Shown here: positions 51,458 through 59,527 of the stretch, one piece after another | How positions within the stretch are numbered: position 1 is the stretch's first letter | Layout: each line of letters starts with the position of its first letter | Source of the DNA: JASHPR01 sp963833885 | GTDB taxonomy: Bacteria > Actinomycetota > Actinomycetes > Streptosporangiales > Streptosporangiaceae | Assembly: GCA_963833885.1 (NCBI GenBank) | Contig: CAWHZU010000023.1 | Coordinates: forward strand, 248,001-312,000 | Direction of reading: 5' to 3' | Length of the DNA stretch: 64,000 nt | Translations under genes and position numbers: made by a program | The notes under the pieces: model-generated | Database searches by the model: none | The model's input: only the letters and a program-made list of their open reading frames with translations | Told to the model about the DNA's origin: nothing

Positions 51458-51469
51458 TGACATTTGTCA
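51458..51469. promoter_or_regulatory. TGACA palindrome upstream of the ABC/DesKR-like operon
   Basis: TGACA-TT-TGTCA, a perfect 12-bp palindrome 60 bases before the ABC ATPase start and the most conspicuous symmetric site in the gap 51201-51529. It is a plausible target of the response regulator at the operon's end. Confidence 0.5.
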
Positions 51470-51529
51470 TCCGGAGCTGGTGAGGCACGGCACTACGCGG
51501 CGCGACGGCATCAGGCCACGCTGGTTGGC

Positions 51530-52495
51530 ATGGTTGATAACAACGCTCCGGCCGGGGGGATCGTCCTCTCCCGGCTCTCCAAGTCCTACGGCCAGGTGCG
51601 CGCGGTCCGGTCGATCGACCTGACCATCGCTCCCGGCGAGACGGTCGCGCTGCTCGGCCCGAACGGCGCGGGCAAGACGACCACGATCGACATGATTCTC
51701 GGCCTCACCCACCCCGACGCCGGGACGGTCTCGGTGTTCGGCCGGCCGCCCGCGGCGGCCGTGCGTGCGGGCTGGGTAGGCGGCATGCTGCAGACCGGGT
51801 CGCTGCTGGAATACCTCAAGGTGCGCGAGCTGGTCACCCTGATGGCCTCGTACTACCCGCACCCGCTCCCGGTCGCCGACGTCATGCGGCTGACCGGGGC
51901 TGACGAGTTCGCGAACCAGCTCACCACGAAGCTGTCGGGCGGCCAGGCCCAGCGGGTGCGCTTTGCCTCCGCGCTGGTCGGCGATCCCGACCTGCTGGTG
52001 CTGGACGAGCCCACCGCGGGAATCGACGTCGCTGGCAGGCACGAGTTCTGGCAGGCCATGCGCGCGGTCGCGGGGCAGGGCAAGACGGTGCTGTTCGCCA
52101 CCCACTACCTGGAAGAGGCCGACGCCTACGCCGACCGGATCGTGCTGATCGCCCACGGGCAGATCATCGCCGACGGCCCGGCCACCGAGATCAAGGCACG
52201 GGCCGGGTCCCGCATGATCCGGGCAACGCTGCCCGGCATCGACCTGGCCGCGCTCGGCGCGCTCCCAGGCGTTGTGAGCGCGGACCGGCACGGCGACGCG
52301 GTGCTGCTGTCCTGCTCGGACGCTGACACCGCGCTGCGCGCGCTGCTTGCATCGTTCCCCGCGGCGCGGGACATCGAGGTTCGCGGGGGCAGCCTCGAGG
52401 AGGCCTTCCTGGAACTGACCGCAGACGAGGAGACGGCCGACGCCGTCAACGTACACGCGACCGCGGGCGCGGTTGCCGCAGGAGGAACACGATGA
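51530..52495 (+). CDS. ABC transporter ATP-binding protein of the DesKR-like operon
   Basis: 321 residues from the ATG at 51530. Walker A GPNGAGKTTTIDMILGL, signature LSGGQAQRVRFASALVG, Walker B LLVLDEPTAGIDV, H-loop LFATHYLEEADAYADR. A C-terminal domain of ~90 residues ends with an Ala/Thr-rich tail. The ribosome site is poor, and the frame is open another 22 codons upstream, so the start is uncertain. It overlaps the permease as ATGA and heads a four-gene operon. Confidence 0.92.
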   Translation: MVDNNAPAGGIVLSRLSKSYGQVRAVRSIDLTIAPGETVALLGPNGAGKTTTIDMILGLTHPDAGTVSVFGRPPAAAVRAGWVGGMLQTGSLLEYLKVRELVTLMASYYPHPLPVADVMRLTGADEFANQLTTKLSGGQAQRVRFASALVGDPDLLVLDEPTAGIDVAGRHEFWQAMRAVAGQGKTVLFATHYLEEADAYADRIVLIAHGQIIADGPATEIKARAGSRMIRATLPGIDLAALGALPGVVSADRHGDAVLLSCSDADTALRALLASFPAARDIEVRGGSLEEAFLELTADEETADAVNVHATAGAVAAGGTR

Positions 52496-53223
52496 GCACC
52501 GCCATCCACTTCAAGTACGAGATCGTCCGCACGTTCCGCAACCGCATCTTCTACGCGGTGACCTTGGCGCTCCCGCTGGTCCTGTTCTACGCGGTGGCGT
52601 CGGGCCAGCGCAGCGCGACCCAGGACGGCGTCAGCTTCCCGCTGTACTTCATGACCGCGATGGCGGTGTACGGGGCGATGTTCGCGGCGGTCTCGCCGGG
52701 CGCGCGCCTTGCGCGCGACAGGTCCGGCGGGTGGACCCGGCAGCAGCGGATCACGCCGCTGCGGGCCCGCACCGACATCGCCGCCAAGGTGGTCACCGCC
52801 TACCTGATCGCGCTGCCCAGCGTGGTGCTGGTGTTCCTGGCCGGCGTGTCGCTCGGGGTGCGGCTGGACGCGGCGCAGTGGCTGGAGCTCGGCGGGCTGC
52901 TGCTCGTCGGGCTGACCCCGTTCATCGCCCTGGGCATCGTGCTGGGGTACCTGCTGTCCGTCGACGCGCTGACGCCGGCCATCGGCGGCGTGGTCATCCT
53001 GTTCGCGCTCGTCGGCGGGGTGTACGGGTTCCAGCTCGCGCACTCCGGCCCGCTGTTCGACGTCATGAAGTCCATACCGTCGTACTGGCTGGTCCAGGCG
53101 GGCAAGACGGCGTTCGGCGGCGGCAGCTGGCCTGCGCAGGGCTGGATCGTGATCGCCGCCTGGACCGCGGTGCTCGTCGGGGCTGCCACGCTCGCCTACC
53201 GGCGGTCGGCGGTCAGGGGCTGA
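52492..53223 (+). CDS. ABC-2 type transporter permease of the DesKR-like operon
   Basis: 243 residues with six membrane helices: IFYAVTLALPLVLFYAVA, YFMTAMAVYGAMFAAVSPG, VVTAYLIALPSVVLVFLAGV, LGGLLLVGLTPFIALGIVLG, AIGGVVILFALVGGVYGF and WIVIAAWTAVLVGAATLAY. The cytoplasmic loop after helix 2 (LARDRSGGWTRQQRITPLRA) is typical of ABC-2 permeases next to DesK-like kinases. Stop is 6 bases before the kinase ATG. Confidence 0.92.
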   Translation: MSTAIHFKYEIVRTFRNRIFYAVTLALPLVLFYAVASGQRSATQDGVSFPLYFMTAMAVYGAMFAAVSPGARLARDRSGGWTRQQRITPLRARTDIAAKVVTAYLIALPSVVLVFLAGVSLGVRLDAAQWLELGGLLLVGLTPFIALGIVLGYLLSVDALTPAIGGVVILFALVGGVYGFQLAHSGPLFDVMKSIPSYWLVQAGKTAFGGGSWPAQGWIVIAAWTAVLVGAATLAYRRSAVRG

Positions 53224-53228
53224 CCGAA

Positions 53229-54497
53229 ATGGACCAGTCCCCGGTACCGTGGATAACTGTGAGCGACGAGGTCGCGCGGCACAACGAGGCCGAGGCCGAC
53301 TGGGTGGCGGCTCAGTCCCAGTGGACGCAGAGCCGGCGGCGGGTGGCCATGCTGGCGATCCCGCTCGTCTACCTGGTCTTCGTGGCCATCTCGGTCGACC
53401 AGAACTCGCACGGCTCTGCCGCGGTCGTTGGCTACGTGCTGCTGGGAGCTTTTGCTGCGTGCTGGCTCGTCACGCCCGCCGTACTGCCGCCGGGCTCGAG
53501 CGGACGGGTGTTCTGGGCCTGGTATGCGCTGCTAGTAGCGCTGACCGTGGCGGAGATACCGTTCGCCCGCGCGGCGGGCTTCGTCCTGTTCGTGTACCTG
53601 ACGATCCTCACCGTGGCCCGCCTGGGCCTAGGCGCCCGCTCGGTCCCGATCGTGGCCGCGATGGCCGTGGCGGCGCTGTGGATCCCGGTCGCGGTCGGGT
53701 CCTGGCACGTCAGCCTGGCGAAGTCCTTTGCCGACGTGACTCCCGTAGCGATCCCGGTCGTCGCGCTCGTGACGATGGCGACGATCCAGGTGATACACGC
53801 CAACCAGCAGCTCGCCGAGACGCGTGCCGAGCTGGCCAGGCTGGCCGCGGAGAACGAGCGGATCAGGATCGCCCGCGACTTGCACGACCTGCTCGGCCAC
53901 TCGCTCACCACGATCACGGTGAAGGCCGGGCTGGCGCGCCGCCTCGGGGCGGCCGACCCCGAGGGCGCGGTTGCCCAGATCACCGAGGTCGAGGACCTGT
54001 GCCGGCGCGTGCTGGCCGACGTCCGGGCCGCGGTGTCCGGCTACCGCGAGGTCACCCTGGCCAGCGAACTCGCCCGCGGCCGGGAGCTGCTGCGCGCCTC
54101 CGGGATCACCGCCGACCTCCCCACGGCCACAGAGGTTGCCGACCCGGCCCACCAGGAGCTGTTTGGCTGGGCCATACGCGAGGGCCTGACGAACGTAATC
54201 CGCCACTCCAGGGCGCGTTCATGCACCGTACGGGTATCCGCCTCCTCCGTCGAGATCGTCGACGACGGTCAGGGATCTACTGCCGCTCCCGGGAACGGGC
54301 TGAGCGGGCTGCGCGAGCGGGCAGCCGCCGCCGGCGGTGGCGTGGACGCCGGCCCCGCGCAGCCCACGGGCTGGCGGCTGCGGGTATGGGTGCCCGCGGC
54401 AGACGCGCCGCCCACCGTCGGCGGGACCACCCAGGAAGCCCGCGGTGCCGCCAGGACCTCCGGGAACAGCCTGCTCCCAGCACCGCAGGGACACTGA
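53229..54497 (+). CDS. DesK-like sensor histidine kinase
   Basis: 422 residues from the ATG at 53229. Four to five membrane segments (VAMLAIPLVYLVFVAISV to VAIPVVALVTMATIQVI) lead into a coiled linker, QLAETRAELARLAAENERIR, and the phospho-acceptor IARDLHDLLGHSLTTITVKA (His near residue 220). The ATPase domain has ELFGWAIREGLTNVIRHSRA and NGLSGLRERAAAAGGG. DesK-type kinases often sense membrane state. An Ala/Pro-rich ~35-residue tail follows. It is followed two bases later by its response regulator. Confidence 0.93.
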   Translation: MDQSPVPWITVSDEVARHNEAEADWVAAQSQWTQSRRRVAMLAIPLVYLVFVAISVDQNSHGSAAVVGYVLLGAFAACWLVTPAVLPPGSSGRVFWAWYALLVALTVAEIPFARAAGFVLFVYLTILTVARLGLGARSVPIVAAMAVAALWIPVAVGSWHVSLAKSFADVTPVAIPVVALVTMATIQVIHANQQLAETRAELARLAAENERIRIARDLHDLLGHSLTTITVKAGLARRLGAADPEGAVAQITEVEDLCRRVLADVRAAVSGYREVTLASELARGRELLRASGITADLPTATEVADPAHQELFGWAIREGLTNVIRHSRARSCTVRVSASSVEIVDDGQGSTAAPGNGLSGLRERAAAAGGGVDAGPAQPTGWRLRVWVPAADAPPTVGGTTQEARGAARTSGNSLLPAPQGH

Positions 54498-54499
54498 CG

Positions 54500-55105
54500 T
54501 TGATCCGGCTGCTGCTCGCCGACGACCAGGAGCTCATCCGCAGCGCGCTCGCCATCATGCTCGCGCTGGAAGAGGACTTCGAGGTCGTCGCGTCGGTCGG
54601 CCGCGGCGACGAGGTAGCGGCCGCGGCCAGAGAGCACCACCCGGACGTGGCGCTGCTGGACATCGAGATGCCCGGCCTCGACGGCCTTACCGCCGCGGGG
54701 GTGCTCGCGCGCGAAGCGCCGCAGTGCCGGTCGGTCATCCTCACCACGTTCGGGCGCCCGGGCTACCTCCGCCGGGCGATGGAGTCAGGGGCCAGCGGGT
54801 TCGTGGTCAAGGACTCCCCGCCCGAGCAGCTTGCCGCCGCGATCCGCCGGGTCGCCGCGGGAGAGCGCGTCGTGGACCCGGCACTTGCCGCCGAGTCGCT
54901 GGCCACCGGGGCGTCGCCGCTGACCGCCCGGGAACGTGACGTGCTCGTCGCCGCAAAGTCGGGAGCATCCGTTTCGGACATAGCCCGGAAGCTGTTCCTG
55001 TCCGACGGGACGGTCCGCAACTATCTGTCCAACGCGATCGCCAAGACCGGGACGCGCAACCGTTCCGAGGCGGTTCGGCTAGCCGAGGAACGCGGCTGGC
55101 TCTGA
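54500..55105 (+). CDS. DesR-like NarL/LuxR response regulator
   Basis: 201 residues from a TTG at 54500 (LIRLLLADDQELIRSALAIM). Phospho-Asp in DVALLDIEMPGLDGLTAA, Thr in SVILTTFGRPGYLRRAME, Lys in GFVVKDSPPEQLAAAIRRV. LuxR HTH: LTARERDVLVAAKSGASVSD followed by IARKLFLSDGTVRNYLSNAI. This is the DesR pattern. It probably regulates its own operon via the TGACA palindrome at 51458 (inference). Confidence 0.94.
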   Translation: MIRLLLADDQELIRSALAIMLALEEDFEVVASVGRGDEVAAAAREHHPDVALLDIEMPGLDGLTAAGVLAREAPQCRSVILTTFGRPGYLRRAMESGASGFVVKDSPPEQLAAAIRRVAAGERVVDPALAAESLATGASPLTARERDVLVAAKSGASVSDIARKLFLSDGTVRNYLSNAIAKTGTRNRSEAVRLAEERGWL

Positions 55106-55137
55106 GGCACTGCCGCCTGAGGTTGACACGGGGAGTG

Positions 55138-56802
55138 TCACAGGTCTTCCTGTATCGCCGCCACCATCCGAGCCTGCTGCGCGGTGATGGCCTCGACTTC
55201 GGCGGGCGTCGAAATGGGCACGTTCCCGACGACGATCATGAACGTCAATCGCCGGCCGCTCTTGGCGTTGATGTACCCGGCCAGACTGTTCCCGAGCACG
55301 ATCACCTGGCCCGCGGGCGTTTCCACGATCCGGTTACCGGTCTTGACCTGGGCATGCCCAGCGGCTGGCGACTTCGGCAAGACGCCCGCGATGGTCCCGT
55401 TCACGTCGAAGTCTGGGAGCGAGTTATACAGCGTCGGGCCGTAGCTGGTCTTGGCGGCAGCCCGCAGGAATGCGGTCATGGCCGCCGGGGTGGTCCGCCC
55501 CTGATCGTCCGAGCCTGCGCCGTCCTGCGGGAACACACTCGTATCCGGCACCCCAAGACCGGTGATCGTCTTAACCTCGGCAACCAGGCCCTGGGTGCAG
55601 TTCGTGCTCCCCATCTTGACCGCGGACAGGCAGGTCATAAGGTCGGCGCCACGGTTGTAGCTGGTCTTCAATATGAGGTTGGTGAACTGGGAGAGCGTCG
55701 CCGAGACGTGCTCGCCGATCATGTCCGACTTCTGATAGCTCCCCTTGGGCGGCAGCAACGACGCGGGATTCGGACCGGTCGCCGTGGCCGTGACGGTGAC
55801 CCCGGCTTTCTGCAGCGCCTGGATGAAGGCGGTCCGGGCAAACGCCGCCGGGTTGTCGACCTCTCGCACCACGAGGGTCGGTGCGGTTCCGGCCGCGATC
55901 TGGCCGGTCACCACCAGCTGCCCCGGCTTGGGCTCGGTGATCGTGACAGAGGTTGCTTTTCCGGCTGCCACGGTGCTGACCTGGCTCGTCACTGTGTATG
56001 AAGCGGTCACCGGCCGCCACTTGATCGACGCCGTCTGCCCAACGGCCTTTGGTGTCACCACGACATCGATCAGGTTCTCGTTCACCCATATGGGCGCGAT
56101 GAGCCCGTCGGGAAAGCCGTTGTAGGGGGTGAACAGCCGGTCGTCGATGACCACGTTGCCATTCACCCGGGTGATACCGGAGGCACGCACCTTGGCGGCG
56201 AGCTGGTCGAGACCGGTGAGAGGGTTGCCAGGCGGCTCGACGAAGTGGCCCGGTATCCCGACGTCCGCATAGCTCTGGTCGAGCTTGGGGAGGCTCTCGT
56301 AATACAGCGTGCCGTTGCGCTGCTCTCGCAGCCCCAGGCTCATATCGCCGGAGGCCACCAGAACCAGGTTCCCCTTCAGCGTGCCGCCGGCGACGGTTCC
56401 CTCGCGGTACACCGGCGTCCTGAACCGGTAGTTCGGGCCGTACAGTCGCAGAGCGGTCGAGATCGAGTAGATCTTCATCGTCGATCCCGGATCGAACATC
56501 TTTTGGTCGTTCTGTCCGACCACCACCTGGCCGCTCTTTTCATCGAGGACCGAAATTCCCCAATCCGAGTGCTGGTACAGCGGTGAATTCTCGATCGCGG
56601 TAAGAGTGTGGGCCAGATTGGACGGCCCAGTGATCCCGCCCGTCGATGCCCCCGCCAAGGCGCCGCTGCACCCGGCGACCGCCACCAGCGTGACGGCCGC
56701 GCTGCTCATCGCCACCAAGGCACGGGGCAACCTGGCGTCGCGAGTCCATCGAGGCAATCTCCGCGTTCCCCGTCGGGGCGTCGTGCTGCAATGCACGCTC
56801 AC
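55138..56802 (-). CDS. dacB: D-Ala-D-Ala carboxypeptidase/endopeptidase, PBP4 (S13) type
   Basis: 554 residues. N-terminal basic region then a hydrophobic segment with a lipobox-like LVAVAGCSG, suggesting a lipoprotein exported to the cell wall. Penicillin-binding motifs: SxxK in PGSTMKIYSIS (residues ~135), SxN in KTSYNRGADLMTC, KTG in VKTGNRIVETPAG. The large inserted domains of class C PBPs are present between SxxK and SxN. It trims or cleaves peptidoglycan cross-links. GTG start at 56802 with GGGGGAA upstream. Tail-to-tail with the response regulator gene. Confidence 0.94.
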   Translation of the reverse strand: MSVHCSTTPRRGTRRLPRWTRDARLPRALVAMSSAAVTLVAVAGCSGALAGASTGGITGPSNLAHTLTAIENSPLYQHSDWGISVLDEKSGQVVVGQNDQKMFDPGSTMKIYSISTALRLYGPNYRFRTPVYREGTVAGGTLKGNLVLVASGDMSLGLREQRNGTLYYESLPKLDQSYADVGIPGHFVEPPGNPLTGLDQLAAKVRASGITRVNGNVVIDDRLFTPYNGFPDGLIAPIWVNENLIDVVVTPKAVGQTASIKWRPVTASYTVTSQVSTVAAGKATSVTITEPKPGQLVVTGQIAAGTAPTLVVREVDNPAAFARTAFIQALQKAGVTVTATATGPNPASLLPPKGSYQKSDMIGEHVSATLSQFTNLILKTSYNRGADLMTCLSAVKMGSTNCTQGLVAEVKTITGLGVPDTSVFPQDGAGSDDQGRTTPAAMTAFLRAAAKTSYGPTLYNSLPDFDVNGTIAGVLPKSPAAGHAQVKTGNRIVETPAGQVIVLGNSLAGYINAKSGRRLTFMIVVGNVPISTPAEVEAITAQQARMVAAIQEDL

Positions 56803-57233
56803 TCGTTATTTCCCCCGGTCACTTCCGCGCCATTCCGGCTCTCCCGTTTACCGTATCTCACTCCATTGCGCCCACTCAGCATTGGGTACTTCCCGCGCGC
56901 CCAAATGGCTACGGAACGAAATAACGATATGGCCATCATTAATCGCGAAAAGTTAGCCCCACCCAACAGGGCAGCTGGCTCTGAGGCACTACCGTCAGCA
57001 CCCCGCACACTCCACCGCGAACCGGGCGAAATTCGCTACGGACATCAAGCGGCCGCGACGATAATCGCTTGGGTGAAGATCCGCCTTTCAGGCGGCGTGG
57101 TGGCGTCCGGTCTGTGTGCCTGGACTCCCGGACGCTCGGGCCCGGTGCAGCTGATGGACGAGCCCGTCAGTAGCCAGTTCCCTCGACCAGCCCGTGGCGG
57201 CGGGGCTACAAGGTGGTGATCAAGCGCAGCTCG
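56803..57233. other. Intergenic region upstream of dacB
   Basis: 431 bases without a supportable gene. The part next to dacB (56803-56960) is richer in A+T and should hold its promoter. 56974-56990 repeats 17 bases of 55095-55111 (GCTGGCTCTGAGGCACT), so dacB lies between short direct repeats. A 95-codon frame from the ATG at 56929 lacks any protein-like features. Confidence 0.5.
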
Positions 57234-57644
57234 TCAGGATCTCCATCGCGGCTGGACAGTGTGCTTACTGACCGGCGCTCCGCAGTGGCCGCAGCGATCC
57301 AGGTCAGCCGTGTTCATGGTCGTGCCGTAGCTGCACTGAACATAAGGGCCCACGGGCTCGGCCGAGACCGGCCGGTAGCGGGCCATTACGTCTTTCCCGG
57401 CTTTCTGGTCAGCTGCGAACATTTGAGAGACCTGACGCGGAGACTTCCCGGCCGCCTTGCCAGCGGCCTGTATCTCTTTGAGCGCGGCCTCGAGGACGCG
57501 GCCAGCGCTGAAGCTGACTAGTTTCCCGTCGCCCTGCGCCTGCATGGTGGCGAGGATCTGCACGGCTGAGTCCCCGGCTTCCTTGCCGACGGCGATGGTG
57601 GCACGCTCTTGGTCGGTGCGGGCGGCGCGGTCGTTGGCGGTCAT
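57234..57644 (-). CDS. Small protein with C-terminal zinc-ribbon-like motif
   Basis: 136 residues from the ATG at 57644; the frame is open 63 more codons upstream but that stretch is basic and low-complexity. The helical N-terminal part (RTDQERATIAVGKEAGDSAV, ALKEIQAAGKAAGKSPRQVS) is followed by YVQCSYGTTMNTADLDRCGH and CGAPVSKH, i.e. C-x(13)-C-x2-C with nearby His, which could bind zinc. No known family. Unlinked to its neighbours. Confidence 0.6.
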   Translation of the reverse strand: MTANDRAARTDQERATIAVGKEAGDSAVQILATMQAQGDGKLVSFSAGRVLEAALKEIQAAGKAAGKSPRQVSQMFAADQKAGKDVMARYRPVSAEPVGPYVQCSYGTTMNTADLDRCGHCGAPVSKHTVQPRWRS

Positions 57645-58154
57645 TAGGCCGCCTGTCTTCCGATGACGCGACGGTCGGGCCTGCGGATTGCGGCGCCGCT
57701 GGCGGCCTTGACTGAGCGCATGCTTCGCATCGCTGGCCTTTCGTGGCGGCGGTGGTGGGACGCTCCTTGACCGCCAGGATAATTTTACCTTCAAACTGCG
57801 CCAATAGTGAACGCTTTCGAAGTTAACGGACAAATATTGGGTCTATATCCGGCCATCACAATTGCGCTCTGCGAAGAATTCAGAAGGTAAAATAGCCGCA
57901 TGACGGTCAGGCCGGGCGGCTGCCGGGTCCGGCCGGTCCTGGCTCGTGCTGCCTGTACTCGGCATCTCACTGCCAGTGCCGACCTCCGCCTAACCCGTCC
58001 CCAGGCCGCCGACGCCCCGCTGCTGGCCGTTAGCCGCCCAAGGACTTGATCTGGGCGGCCTGCGTCACGGCGATCCGGCGTCCGTTCACCACGGCGCAGG
58101 CTCGCAAGTACGCTTCCATGGCTGCGATGCCGACTCGTCGTACACTGTGGTGGT
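57645..58154. other. Gap with no supported gene
   Basis: It includes an A+T-rich stretch around 57775-57850 that may carry the promoter of the gene at 57644 and, on the other strand, of the pterin-type operon. Short frames at 57900-58049 (+) and 58030-58119 (-) lack supporting features. Confidence 0.4.
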
Positions 58155-58216
58155 AGCAGAGCAGAGGCCGCGCGAGTGACGGCCTGGTAGGGGTCCGGGG
58201 AGCGGCGACCCCTGCT
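58155..58216 (+). ncRNA. Structured leader RNA candidate upstream of the pterin-type operon
   Basis: Two adjacent hairpins: AGGCCG (58165-58170) with CGGCCT (58180-58185), and AGGGGTC (58189-58195) with GACCCCT (58207-58213). The flanks AGCAG (58155-58159) and TGCT (58213-58216) could close them into a junction. They precede the leader ORF by about 70 bases. No known riboswitch class was recognised; it may be a cis-regulatory RNA or merely a chance fold. Confidence 0.4.
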
Positions 58217-58282
58217 TGGTGCTGGATAGCATCTTCACTGAAGCGGCACCGTCGAGCCGCACGATGAGCCTGGAGGCATGGT

Positions 58283-58339
58283 ATGGCTGATCATGGTCAT
58301 CGAGAGACAGATACCGCTGCTGTCGACCGCAGGCCATGA
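58283..58339 (+). CDS. 18-residue leader peptide overlapping the PTPS-like gene
   Basis: MADHGHRETDTAAVDRRP, from the ATG at 58283, with GGAGG six bases upstream. The stop TGA (58337-58339) overlaps the ATG of the next gene (ATGA). The downstream gene has only a weak ribosome site, so its translation probably depends on this ORF. It may be a regulatory leader. A role as a modified peptide cannot be excluded but is not supported. Confidence 0.5.
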   Translation: MADHGHRETDTAAVDRRP

Positions 58340-58755
58340 GCGGCCCGCTGACCGTATCGGTCAGCCGCCGCGAATCGTTCAATGCCGCGCACCAGCTGCG
58401 TGACCCTGCCCTGTCAGACGACGAGAACCGGCGGCTGTTCGGGAAATGCGTGAATCTGCACGGGCACAACTACTTTCTGGACGTCGTCGTGGCCGGCGAG
58501 ATCGATGATGCTACCGGCTATGTCTGGGACTTGAAACAGCTTTCGGACGTCATGCGCCGGCAGATAATCCAGGAAGTTGATCATCGCAATCTGAATACCG
58601 ATGTGCCGTGGCTGAAAGAGCGTATCCCGACGGCCGAAAACCTCGCCCTGGCCTTTTGGGAAAGGCTCCAGCCCGAGCTGCCGGAAGGGCTGCTGCGGTC
58701 AGTCCGCGTGTCGGAGACCGACAAGAACTGGGCCGAGGTCGGTGATTACGTCTGA
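58336..58755 (+). CDS. 6-pyruvoyltetrahydropterin synthase / 6-carboxytetrahydropterin synthase family
   Basis: 139 residues. Zinc ligands: His in ESFNAAHQL and both His in CVNLHGHNY. Catalytic Cys is four residues before the first of these (CxxxHGHNY). The catalytic Asp-His pair is EVDHRNLNTDVPW, and the substrate-binding Glu is VRVSETDKNWAEV. The blocks RRLFGKC, GEIDDATG, DHRNLNTDVP and TAENLALAFWERLQPELPEG resemble eukaryotic and cyanobacterial PTPS more than E. coli QueD, although the short Cys-His spacing is QueD-like. Substrate is presumably 7,8-dihydroneopterin triphosphate. Overlaps the methyltransferase gene by 14 bases. No queuosine genes are nearby. Confidence 0.9.
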   Translation: MSGPLTVSVSRRESFNAAHQLRDPALSDDENRRLFGKCVNLHGHNYFLDVVVAGEIDDATGYVWDLKQLSDVMRRQIIQEVDHRNLNTDVPWLKERIPTAENLALAFWERLQPELPEGLLRSVRVSETDKNWAEVGDYV

Positions 58756-59527
58756 CCGTGCGGCCCGGCGGGGTCGGGACTTGCGCAGGCGCTACACGGC
58801 GGAGGACCTCGCCGCGCTCACCCGCGACGAGGCAAGCCGATTCATACCTGACGGGGGCGGCGATCCGCAGACCGACGTGGCCTTGGCCTGGGAGCTGCTG
58901 TACCGGCTCGAACCGGACCTCTACGACCGGCTGGCCACCGCGGAGCGCCTGCACCCCGGCATCCTCGCCTGGCTGCCGAGTTCCGCGGACCAGATTGTCG
59001 AAGTAGGAGCCGGAACGGGACGCCTGACGCTTGATCTGCTCGACCACGGGCTCGAGCTCGTGGCGATTGAGCCCGTGGCGCCATTTCGCCAGATCCTGAA
59101 GCGCAAGCTCGCAGCGGCCGATCATGGATACCGCGCGCGGGTGGTTCAGGGGTTCTTCGACGACCTGCCCGTGGCCAGCGGCTTCGCCGACCTGGTCGTC
59201 GCGTGCTCGGTGCTCACTCCTGCCTCGGGCCACGGCGGCGAGACAGGCCTGGCCGAGATGGAACGGGCCTGCCGCCCGGGGGGCTGCGTCGCCATTGTCT
59301 GGCCGAACAACATCGACTGGCTCGCCGCCCGCGGCTACCAGTACGCGAGCTTCGCCGGGCCGATGACGGTCGACTTCGCGAGCCACCGCGAAGCGGTTGA
59401 GCTAGCCGAGATCTTCTACCCCCACGCGCTCCCGGAGATCCGCCGCCGGGGCAGCCCACGGATCCCGTATGAGGTACTGGGAATCAACCCGCCACGCGAC
59501 ATCGCGTTCAAGATAGTGGCGCGATGA
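58742..59527 (+). CDS. Class I SAM-dependent methyltransferase of the pterin-type operon
   Basis: 261 residues from the GTG at 58742. SAM-binding motif I QIVEVGAGTGRLTLDLLDHG, motif II end VAIEPVAPFRQ, post-II GFFDDLPVASGFADLVVACS, motif III ERACRPGGCVAIVWPNN. The N-terminal ~75 residues are a helical cap and the C-terminal part (VDFASHREAVELAEIFYPHA) is family-specific. Overlaps its neighbours on both sides (14 and 4 bases), so it is an integral step of the operon. The acceptor is unknown; by context a pterin or its glycoside. Confidence 0.9.
   Translation: MITSDRAARRGRDLRRRYTAEDLAALTRDEASRFIPDGGGDPQTDVALAWELLYRLEPDLYDRLATAERLHPGILAWLPSSADQIVEVGAGTGRLTLDLLDHGLELVAIEPVAPFRQILKRKLAAADHGYRARVVQGFFDDLPVASGFADLVVACSVLTPASGHGGETGLAEMERACRPGGCVAIVWPNNIDWLAARGYQYASFAGPMTVDFASHREAVELAEIFYPHALPEIRRRGSPRIPYEVLGINPPRDIAFKIVAR

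Noticed and set aside
51213..51623. 136-codon plus-strand frame between the TetR gene and the ABC operon
   Set aside because: Its 3' part shadows the ABC ATPase gene and its 5' part has no ribosome site or recognisable feature.
56929..57219. 95-codon frame upstream of dacB
   Set aside because: No ribosome site, no motif, and atypical composition; part of it lies in a region expected to hold the dacB promoter.
57900..58119. Short frames at 57900-58049 (+) and 58030-58119 (-)
   Set aside because: 49 and 29 residues respectively, with no convincing ribosome sites or conservation evidence.
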